DNA from: an uncultured Isosphaeraceae bacterium
Lineage (GTDB): Bacteria; Planctomycetota; Planctomycetia; Isosphaerales; Isosphaeraceae
Direction: 5' to 3'
DNA length: 64,000 nucleotides
Assembly (NCBI GenBank): GCA_945957605.1
Contig: CAMFLR010000005.1
Coordinates: forward strand, 496,001-560,000
In this document: piece after piece, positions 58,701 through 64,000 of the stretch
Layout of the letters: each line of letters begins with the position of its first letter
Position numbering within the stretch: position 1 is the first letter of the stretch
The notes under the pieces: model-generated
The model's database searches: none
Seen by the model: the letters and a program-made list of their open reading frames with translations, nothing else
What the model was told of the DNA's origin: nothing
Program-made: the position numbers and the translations under genes

Positions 58701-59071
58701 GGACCAAGGTGCGCGACCTGACTGTTTCGCGTGATCCTGGGCTGCATCGCGTGAGCTGGGACATGCTGGTCGCCGCGCCGGCGCCTTCGGGCGATGCGCC
58801 CCGGTCGTCAAGCTCGGGCGGCGTTGTTTCTGGCCTAATGTCGGGAATGATGCGCGGACTGGCGGGCGGCCGGATGATTGCCGCGCCGCCGGGTACGTAT
58901 CGGGTGGTGCTGACGGTTGATGGGAAGGAGCAATCGGCACCTCTGAAGATCGAACGCGACCCGGCGTATCCCGCGACCGACCGGATGGCCGACGAGGTGC
59001 CTGGCGATGAGGAAGAAGACGAGGAAGCCCGCGAGCGAAGAGTCGAACGCGGTGACGGAGTCGATCGGTAG
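55745..59071 (+). CDS. Secreted BNR/Vps10-like beta-propeller protein with inserted PDZ domain
   Basis: 1108 aa from ATG 55745. Signal peptide about 1-24; coiled coil about 53-77 (REQRIAELQKQVEELKKQLE); Pro-rich linker; then BNR/sortilin-type propeller repeats: GGGLLKTTNNGITFEHLFDK, GVYKSVDGGKTWTHMGLKE, GLYKTVDGGKTWTKVLFVDD, GVFKSTDGGESWTRVNSLNP. A PDZ domain is inserted at about 370-457 (LTADSPAEKAGLKAGDIILS). The second half continues the propeller (GLFWGTKDGGKTWVDLTP) and ends in a Gly-rich and acidic tail. This architecture is widespread in planctomycetes, Acidobacteria and Bacteroidetes and annotated as glycosyl hydrolase, with no proven activity. The 3' end overlaps the next gene by 65 bases. 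Confidence 0.9.
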   Translation: MKRVHVLMTVSWAFLAAFSQFAIGQESKQAKPTAPAQEAKPTVTTPASTQTASDREQRIAELQKQVEELKKQLEALKPKTVPTTPPATVPAPPAAGPLNADWVKSLNWRAIGPANMGGRIVALSVFDADPNYFFVATGGGGLLKTTNNGITFEHLFDKQGVVAIGDVCIAPSNKDIIWVGTGENNPRNSVSWGDGVYKSVDGGKTWTHMGLKETFQIGKIIVHPKNPDIVYVGALGRLWGANAERGLYKTVDGGKTWTKVLFVDDKTGVIDMRMSPADPETLLVATWERKRDLYDTNEPIVKHAPGTALYKTTDGGKNFKKITKGLPTVKLGRIGLDYYRKDPSIVYAIIDTEKAGFSPNVPGQTPPAGPPVYLGVAATEDAAAAKVSELTADSPAEKAGLKAGDIILSVGDAAVPNFRTLTSIVRTKKPGDKSLLKIKRGEETISLEVTFQARPVTPVGGGAEGAFLVDPAKRFGSILDGQQENVQDRQGPEGFQGGGVFKSTDGGESWTRVNSLNPRPMYFSQVRVDPSDDKYVYVLGIAIHRSDDGGKSFRGDGGRNVHSDGHALWIDPRDGRHMIVGVDGGVYVSYDRTNQWDLLNQVAIGQFYHVAVDSKMPYRVYGGLQDNGTWGGPSYSRTGGAVNEDWQMMGWGDGFKCQVDANDPDQIYWSAQNGSMSTRNLRTGEISGIRPVPERGKTFRFNWNTPFILSHHNSRIFYAAGNYVFKSLDKGKNLKPISPSIVRTDKGTATSIAESPKNADVLYVGTDDGLFWGTKDGGKTWVDLTPNVGLAGPRYVSTIEPSRYEEGRVYVCFDGHRSDVDDPLIFVSEDFGKTWKPIRGNLPTGSTKCLREDIQSPDVLWLGTEFAAWASVDRGASWSKINGNLPTVAVMELAQHPTAGEIVAATHGRSLWILDAGPIRESTGENLKEKAHLYRPKTVVRWQNEPTRGTTNRKFVGQNPPSGASIYVNVGAKVEKIGINVYNDQGTKVRDLTVSRDPGLHRVSWDMLVAAPAPSGDAPRSSSSGGVVSGLMSGMMRGLAGGRMIAAPPGTYRVVLTVDGKEQSAPLKIERDPAYPATDRMADEVPGDEEEDEEARERRVERGDGVDR

Positions 59072-59711
59072 CGGTGAATTCTCGCGCGGCGGTCCAGTTC
59101 GTTCGGGCCGGGCCTTCACCTTGCTTGACGGAATCGTGCTTGTCGCGGCGACTGCCGTTGGGTTTGCGTTCTGGCGCAGTCTTGGCAGCACCACTAGTGA
59201 TGTCACCATCGGGCTTACATCGGAAGATGGGGTGGAACTCACAGTTATTTCCTTGGAGATGGTCGGGCCACCTTCTTTCGGGAGCCTCTTCAGGACGTTG
59301 CTCGGATTGCCGTTCTTGCTGTACCCGATGGCCGTCGCGTGGACGGCCGCACTTGTCGTACTTCGACTTCTTCGACCGAGTTCAGCAGGGAGTCGAGTTG
59401 CTTGTGAGCCAGGATTCGCAGCTTGCCTTGGAGTGTTACTGGCGTTCGCCGTGAAATTCGCGGAGTCGATCAGCGAACGGTTGACGTTTGAATGGCGGCA
59501 ATCGGCGTGGACCTATCCAAGTCCGAGCGACAGAGGATTGCTCCGCGGATTCGGCTTTCCGCAAACTGCGGGTTACATCTTGCTTGCGATGGTGGCGATT
59601 TGGGGAACTCTTTGGGCAACCGGTGGATTTCGGCCTCAGAGGTCGTGGATGGGCCGGATGCTGGGGATGTTCTGGGTCGTGCTGAGTCTGATGCGCATTT
59701 TCCTGCCTTGA
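59007..59711 (+). CDS. Four-helix membrane protein, paralogue 1
   Basis: 234 aa from ATG 59007, overlapping the end of the propeller gene by 65 bases in another frame; a GTG at 59052 is an alternative. After about 30 polar residues come four hydrophobic segments: TLLDGIVLVAATAVGFAFW, LLGLPFLLYPMAVAWTAALV, GFAACLGVLLAFAVKFAESI, and YILLAMVAIWGTLWATGGFR with MLGMFWVVLSLMRIF at the end. It is paralogous to the next gene (shared ILD/LLD-VLVAATA start, PGFAAC and MVA-WGTLWATGGFRP motifs). Function unknown. Confidence 0.75.
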   Translation: MRKKTRKPASEESNAVTESIGSGEFSRGGPVRSGRAFTLLDGIVLVAATAVGFAFWRSLGSTTSDVTIGLTSEDGVELTVISLEMVGPPSFGSLFRTLLGLPFLLYPMAVAWTAALVVLRLLRPSSAGSRVACEPGFAACLGVLLAFAVKFAESISERLTFEWRQSAWTYPSPSDRGLLRGFGFPQTAGYILLAMVAIWGTLWATGGFRPQRSWMGRMLGMFWVVLSLMRIFLP

Positions 59712-59836
59712 GATTATTTGAAGACGGGCGATCTTGCCCCGCGGTTCGAGAATGCAGTTGACTTGAAACAAGAAACAAATTTTGATATTTTGTGGAGTTG
59801 CGTCGCGATTCGAGAGTAGTCAAGCTCTGCTAGTGA

Positions 59837-60466
59837 ATGATGCAAACAGCTCCGCAAAGAAAGTTCACGATCCTTGATGCAATGGTGCTCGTCGCGGCGA
59901 CGGCGCTTGGGCTGGCGTGGTGGCGGCTTCTCGGTCCCGAGGGATATTTTCACTACTATATTGGTCACGGCACGTTGTTAACCGAAATCAGTACGGTTGG
60001 GCCTGGACGATGGTCCGTCGCCGGTTGGTGGTGGCGACGTCTCCTCAATCTGCCGATGGCTTTTTATCCAGTGTTGGTCACATCAACGCTTGCGTTACTG
60101 GGCTTGCGTCTGGCATCTCCACGACCGAGATTTCGCCGGCTGGCGCGACAACCGGGTTTCGCGGCTTGTGTCGCGGTGATGCTGGCATTTTTCGCGAAGA
60201 TCCTCGAACTGGTCGGCGCACAGTTTGTGTTCGGATCGTTGACGGTTTTTCTCGACGGACGGTTGCTAATCAATTACTTTCGCGCTGGTAATGGTCTTAC
60301 ATTCCCGCACATGTGCATTTCGATCTTGCTGGCGATGGTAGCCGTATGGGGCACGCTCTGGGCAACTGGCGGATTCCGGCCGGAGAAGTCTTGGATTGAT
60401 CGCTTTGGCCGTGTGCTGGGAACGCTATGGATTGTGTTGAGCCTACTACGCGTTTTTACGCTTTGA
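59837..60466 (+). CDS. Four-helix membrane protein, paralogue 2
   Basis: 209 aa. Same layout as its upstream neighbour: TILDAMVLVAATALGLAWWR, LLNLPMAFYPVLVTSTLALL, PGFAACVAVMLAFFAKILEL, ILLAMVAVWGTLWATGGFRP and a final FGRVLGTLWIVLSLLRVF. The loop between helices 1 and 2 differs completely from the paralogue, suggesting divergent recognition or lack of constraint. It ends 17 bases from the convergent fhcD gene. Function unknown. Confidence 0.75.
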   Translation: MMQTAPQRKFTILDAMVLVAATALGLAWWRLLGPEGYFHYYIGHGTLLTEISTVGPGRWSVAGWWWRRLLNLPMAFYPVLVTSTLALLGLRLASPRPRFRRLARQPGFAACVAVMLAFFAKILELVGAQFVFGSLTVFLDGRLLINYFRAGNGLTFPHMCISILLAMVAVWGTLWATGGFRPEKSWIDRFGRVLGTLWIVLSLLRVFTL

Positions 60467-60483
60467 TTGATTCGCTGGATTGT

Positions 60484-61395
60484 TCAAATTCGCGGATCCG
60501 CAAATTCAGGAAACTTCGCGACCGTCTCCCGCAACTTGATGTGAAACGGCCCGAGCTTGCCGCCGTAGTTTCCGGCGGAAATGGTAATAATCCCCGGTTG
60601 TCGCGCGGCGGCAATTCCTGCAGCGGTGGCACGTTCGACCGCTTCGAGTGTGAGGCCGTCGATGACGATTTCGTATGCGGCGTTCACGTTGGGTGGAAGA
60701 TCGGTGCGGACGAGTCCGCGGAGGTTGGGGGCAAAAGCTGTGTTCGTGCTGGCGCGGAGGGCCTTGTATTTGCTGCCGACTTTTGAGCCGGAGCGGGCGA
60801 TTCCGCCGGGAAACGGGAGAATCACGTCGGCGCACTGTCGCATGGCTGTCACTGCGAGTTCGGTGGCGCGAAGCGTTGTCGGGCTATCAATACCCAGCAG
60901 GATGATGTTGCCACCGGCGACGCCCTTCGTTGTGCCAAACATGTCTTCGCATGTGAATTCACCATCCATCACCGGCACGCGCCAGTAGCGTCGGCCGTTG
61001 AGTCGCTTGCTGATCTGCCAGCCGTCGCCGAAATAGCGCAACTTGCCGCCGACGGTGATGTTCTTATCGGTGATCGGCAGGCCGTTGTAGCAGGCGGTTG
61101 TGGGACAGGTCATCACGCACTGGCCGACGCGATTTGCCAGGGCTTTTTCGAGGGCATCGCGGCTGAATGCGAAGAGCAAAATACTCACGCCGGGGCGGCC
61201 GTCGGGTGTTTCCGCCGGGGTAAGAATTCGCTCGATCGCGGCCTCGGCGTCGCAGGCGATTACGCTGGTTGCATAGCCAGACATGGTGCGGCCGGCGATT
61301 TCGGCCCAGGTTGGCGTGTCGGCCGTGATGATTGCCCGCGCGGCGGTCATGGGAAACGCTTCGGCGAAGGTGTCGTCGATCAGCGGTTCGCTCAT
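60484..61395 (-). CDS. fhcD: Formylmethanofuran:H4MPT formyltransferase
   Basis: 303 aa, the Ftr protein of the bacterial Fhc complex. It moves the formyl group between tetrahydromethanopterin and the methanofuran analogue in oxidation of formaldehyde-derived C1 units to formate. Signatures: IDDTFAEAFPMTAARAIITA, SVIACDAEAAIERILTPAET, DGRPGVSILLFAFSRDALEK, QCVMTCPTTACYNGLP and LRYFGDGWQISKRLNGRRYW. Length is normal (about 300). Its start overlaps the end of fhcA by four bases (ATGA), and it is the last gene of the operon before the convergent membrane protein gene. Confidence 0.96.
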   Translation of the reverse strand: MSEPLIDDTFAEAFPMTAARAIITADTPTWAEIAGRTMSGYATSVIACDAEAAIERILTPAETPDGRPGVSILLFAFSRDALEKALANRVGQCVMTCPTTACYNGLPITDKNITVGGKLRYFGDGWQISKRLNGRRYWRVPVMDGEFTCEDMFGTTKGVAGGNIILLGIDSPTTLRATELAVTAMRQCADVILPFPGGIARSGSKVGSKYKALRASTNTAFAPNLRGLVRTDLPPNVNAAYEIVIDGLTLEAVERATAAGIAAARQPGIITISAGNYGGKLGPFHIKLRETVAKFPEFADPRI

Positions 61396-63044
61396 GATTG
61401 CTGCTCCCCGCTGGCTACAACTGCCGCCTGCGGAACTTCGTTCTCACGCATGGCGTAGTTGGCGAAACGCATCGTCGAGTGGTCGTTGAACCATGTTTTA
61501 ATTTTTTGCTCGTGCTCGCTGTCGCGTTCGGGTGCGACGTGGAGGAGGTTCCCTTCTTCGGCGGAACGCAACTCGCCATCGTCGAGCACAACACGGCCCG
61601 TCTTGATCAGATAGCGTGGGAGCGAGAACATGCGGGCCTTGTCGGCATCGGGGCGATAAATCGTGATATCGGCATCAGCACCCACGCCGAGATGCCCTTT
61701 GTGCTTCATGCCTAAGAGTCGCGCGGGGCCGCTTCGGGTGATGATGGCGATTTCGGTGAGGCTGTATTCACGCGAAAAATCACCGAGCGGACAACGTTCT
61801 CGCACTTTCTCGGGAAGCGTGGCGAGCGTGTCGGCTCGGAGGCCGCGGTCCATCAAAAGAGCGATGATTTGCGGGTAGGCGAGGAACGAACCGCCGTTGG
61901 GATGATCGGTGGAAAGGGCAATTTTCCAGGGATCGTCGACGCGGAGAAACCATTCGAGGCCGATCGCCCACTGCAGCGCATGCACGAGATTTTTGTTGTC
62001 GTACGTAATCGGCACGACGCCGCAACCGGTTTCAAGCTCAACGTCGTGGCTGTACCACTTGCGTCCGGTCACCTTGTGCAGGAACTGGCCGACCGCACCG
62101 TCGGCGGTCATGCTCGTGGTTTCGCCGAACATGACCTGGCCGACATCGACGCTAATACGATCATGTGAGTTGATGTAATCGGCGAGGACATCGACGCGCG
62201 ACGACATCGTTTTCAGATCCCCACCATACGAATGAAATTGGATATGCGCCAGGTGGGCGCGATGGCCGTCGATGGCGGTCATCAGTTCGAGCGTGGAATC
62301 GGCATTTCCGGGAAGGCCGAGATTTTGGCCGTGAATGTGCACGGGATGCGGCAGCCCTAGGTCGTCGACGGCGCTTGTGAGCGCGGTGAGGATGGCGCGG
62401 GGCGTTACGTCGAAGCCGGTAACGAGATCATCAAGCGTGCTGACGCGTCCCTTTCCGGCTTTCCAAACTTCGACCCCGCCGGCATTTACGACCTTGATGC
62501 CGAACGCCTTCGAGGCATTGAGTACCCACGCGAGGTAGCTTCGCAATTGCGCGTCTGCGCTCTCGCGCACGCAATTCATGACATAATGATTATTCCCCAT
62601 CAACAACAGGAAGGCCTTGTCGATGATGGGAGTATCGGCGAGCTCGAAGTGCGTCTGACGCGCGGCCAGCGGGGCAATCGCGGCGTCGACGGCGGTTCCG
62701 TAGCCGAGACCGGCGTATTTTGCCCCGGTCGTGAACGTGCTGGGCATGCTGCCTAGCGTGCCGGAACGCAGCACATCGGTTCGGTTGACGGCGCCGCCTC
62801 GCCGCACTTCTTCAGGGCGCATCGCGCGGGCCGTGTTCACTTTTGAACCGGCGATGTGACAATGAATGTCGACGCCAGCGGGCATTACGACATCGCCGGT
62901 TGCGTCGATCGTACGATCGGGTCGAACGCCTGGATCGTTCGGCGGCGCGACGATTTTGCCGTTCTCGATCCAGAGGTCACGAACATCGTCGATGCCGTTG
63001 GATGGGTCGACGACGTAGCCGTTCGCAATCTTCAACAAGCTCAT
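61392..63044 (-). CDS. fhcA: Formyltransferase/hydrolase complex subunit A
   Basis: 550 aa. Amidohydrolase-fold subunit homologous to FwdA/FmdA; in bacterial Fhc it hydrolyses formyl-methanofuran analogue to formate. Features: LWIENGKIVAPPNDPG, the metal-site MPAGVDIHCHIAGSKVNTAR, HVHIHGQNLG-like segment (PHPVHIHGQNLGLPGN), GAKYAGLGYGTAVDAAIAPL and ALSTDHPNGGSFLAYPQIIA with the catalytic-type aspartate. TDRTIDAT-like substitutions aside, all metal-ligand regions look intact. It overlaps both fhcB and fhcD by four bases, so the three genes form one coupled unit. Confidence 0.96.
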   Translation of the reverse strand: MSLLKIANGYVVDPSNGIDDVRDLWIENGKIVAPPNDPGVRPDRTIDATGDVVMPAGVDIHCHIAGSKVNTARAMRPEEVRRGGAVNRTDVLRSGTLGSMPSTFTTGAKYAGLGYGTAVDAAIAPLAARQTHFELADTPIIDKAFLLLMGNNHYVMNCVRESADAQLRSYLAWVLNASKAFGIKVVNAGGVEVWKAGKGRVSTLDDLVTGFDVTPRAILTALTSAVDDLGLPHPVHIHGQNLGLPGNADSTLELMTAIDGHRAHLAHIQFHSYGGDLKTMSSRVDVLADYINSHDRISVDVGQVMFGETTSMTADGAVGQFLHKVTGRKWYSHDVELETGCGVVPITYDNKNLVHALQWAIGLEWFLRVDDPWKIALSTDHPNGGSFLAYPQIIALLMDRGLRADTLATLPEKVRERCPLGDFSREYSLTEIAIITRSGPARLLGMKHKGHLGVGADADITIYRPDADKARMFSLPRYLIKTGRVVLDDGELRSAEEGNLLHVAPERDSEHEQKIKTWFNDHSTMRFANYAMRENEVPQAAVVASGEQQS

Positions 63045-64000
63045 CGCGTCGTCTCCTGCAATCGAGCGAGGATGAGCCGCAAAACCTCGACCTGCGTGAT
63101 TCGTCGTCCGGGAAAAATCGGAGTAAGCGGGAGCATCACGCCGTCGACGCGAAGCATGTTGCCCCCCTCGTCAATGGCTGGGCATGCGGTCGGGATTTCG
63201 ACTTCGGCATTGGTGTCTGGCAAAGGATCGATGTCAGCACGAATCACGATGCGTGGGATTGATCGCCCTTGCGCGGGGCTTTGGCCGGATGGTGCCAGTT
63301 CAAGCAAGGCGTCGATTTCGCCCGCATCGAGTCGAGATTGCAAACCGTCGCAGGGAACGTAACGCGGGATTCCTGGGCCGAAATCGGTTTCGCCGGCCGA
63401 GCCGCTTTGCCAGGTGAGCACGGCTCTGGCACCGGCTCCGTTCGAGAATTTGCTGCCGGCGTGAGTGATTACAAATCGGCCGAACGAATTGAGATCGCGG
63501 ACGAGTTTGAACTTCGCTTCAGCAAGCACCTCGTTAGCCCCCAAACCGCAACGAACGAAGGCTCCATAGCGTGCTTCTTTGAGACGGGTTGCGAATTGAG
63601 TGAGAGTTTCGATTTCCACGCCGCATGCATCCGACACACGAGTGAGATCGACAACGGCCTCGCGAACGATTGCGCGAAGTCCCTGATAGAAGCTGGTCTG
63701 TCCGCCGATCAAAGGGGTGACGACCAGATTGGGCTCGATACCAAACTCGCGAGCCGCCTCTTCAGAGCCGATCCAGACGATCGCTCGACCTGGCAGAGGC
63801 ATGGCGAATCGTTCGACGAATCGCTCGGGCAAATGCGGGTTTTCGACTGCGTCGTACACGATAAGGTCGGCCCGGTCGCGTACCTCGCCGAAACTGGCTG
63901 AGATTTCGCCGACGCGCTGAAAGGCTCGAAGCGAGGAGGTGTCTTGCCCTTCGATGCTCACCAGAGCGCCGGTGTGATCGGCGAGAGCAATCGCAACGCG
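63041..64000 (-). CDS. fhcB: Formyltransferase/hydrolase complex subunit B, 5' part beyond window
   Basis: 320 codons are visible; the frame stays open to the right edge (RVAIALADHTGALVSIEGQD in the last bases), so the N-terminus is missing. Homologous to the molybdopterin-type FwdB/FmdB subunit but without visible redox motifs, as usual for bacterial FhcB: LQ-type FQRVGEISASFGEVRDRADL, VVTPLIGGQTSFYQGLRAIV, LVRDLNSFGRFVITHAGSKF and VLTWQSGSAGETDFGPGIPR, ending in IFPGRRITQVEVLRLILARL. Its stop overlaps the fhcA start by four bases. It serves a structural or cofactor-binding role in the hydrolase complex. Confidence 0.93.
   Translation of the reverse strand, partial: RVAIALADHTGALVSIEGQDTSSLRAFQRVGEISASFGEVRDRADLIVYDAVENPHLPERFVERFAMPLPGRAIVWIGSEEAAREFGIEPNLVVTPLIGGQTSFYQGLRAIVREAVVDLTRVSDACGVEIETLTQFATRLKEARYGAFVRCGLGANEVLAEAKFKLVRDLNSFGRFVITHAGSKFSNGAGARAVLTWQSGSAGETDFGPGIPRYVPCDGLQSRLDAGEIDALLELAPSGQSPAQGRSIPRIVIRADIDPLPDTNAEVEIPTACPAIDEGGNMLRVDGVMLPLTPIFPGRRITQVEVLRLILARLQETTR

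Overview
The window is a stretch of GC-rich bacterial chromosome from a planctomycete. The evidence is the dense set of protein families largely confined to that phylum: PSCyt1/DUF1549/DUF1553 cytochromes with DUF1501 partners, a DUF1592-type cytochrome with DUF1552, DUF1559 prepilin-like proteins, a PVC-type haem-binding dehydrogenase, TIGR03067, DUF1080, sulfatase, and bacterial H4MPT-linked C1 genes (fae, ftr/fhcD, fhcA, fhcB). Gemmataceae or Isosphaeraceae are plausible, but there is no rRNA to place it. There is no phage, IS element or CRISPR array.

Layout. 1-5.3 kb: a PSCyt1 cytochrome cut by the left edge, a TIM-barrel/sigma-54 activator fusion, a perfect 31-bp inverted repeat, a HEAT-repeat protein, an SDR and a Dabb protein. 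5.3-11.3 kb (minus): a coupled set of TIGR03067, PVC haem dehydrogenase, sorbosone-dehydrogenase-like protein and DUF1559. 11.4-17 kb (plus): ABM protein, YbaK, and the first DUF1549/1553 + DUF1501 pair. 17-22 kb (minus): sugar isomerase, lactonase, LRR protein, sulfatase. 22.3-27.7 kb (plus): DUF1592 + DUF1552 pair, then a GH144/DUF3131-like secreted protein behind a hairpin-rich leader. 27.7-28.2 kb: tandem duplicated initiator-like tRNA units with covarying terminator hairpins. 28.2-31.3 kb (minus): class II and class I fumarases side by side. 31.4-35 kb: a frameshifted DUF1349-like gene, then an AT-richer 2.6-kb gene encoding a SIR2-like domain fused to three GAF-like domains, the best candidate for an undescribed defence or sensing system.

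35-39.7 kb: a Fae homologue, a tandem thioredoxin-fold protein, a NasA-like molybdoprotein missing both ends, and a DUF1080 protein. 39.7-45.2 kb (minus): an OSBS/NSAR-type enolase-superfamily enzyme, M20 peptidase and GNAT packed tightly, matching the described D-to-L amino acid conversion pathway via N-succinyl intermediates, next to a TIM-barrel isomerase and a GH1 glycosidase. 45.3-48.6 kb (minus): a large polytopic membrane protein and a secreted hypothetical. 48.9-55.6 kb (plus): the second DUF1549/1553 + DUF1501 pair, an MFS transporter and a dienoyl-CoA-reductase-like SDR. 55.7-60.5 kb (plus): a BNR/Vps10-like propeller protein with an inserted PDZ domain and two tandem paralogous membrane proteins. 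60.5-64 kb (minus): fhcB-fhcA-fhcD, with fhcB cut by the right edge.

Functionally, most genes encode secreted or periplasmic polymer- and sugar-oxidation machinery typical of planctomycetes. Fae and Fhc are parts of the tetrahydromethanopterin C1 pathway. Starts were chosen from signal peptides and Shine-Dalgarno-like sequences where possible; many planctomycete starts lack a clear ribosome binding site and remain uncertain.
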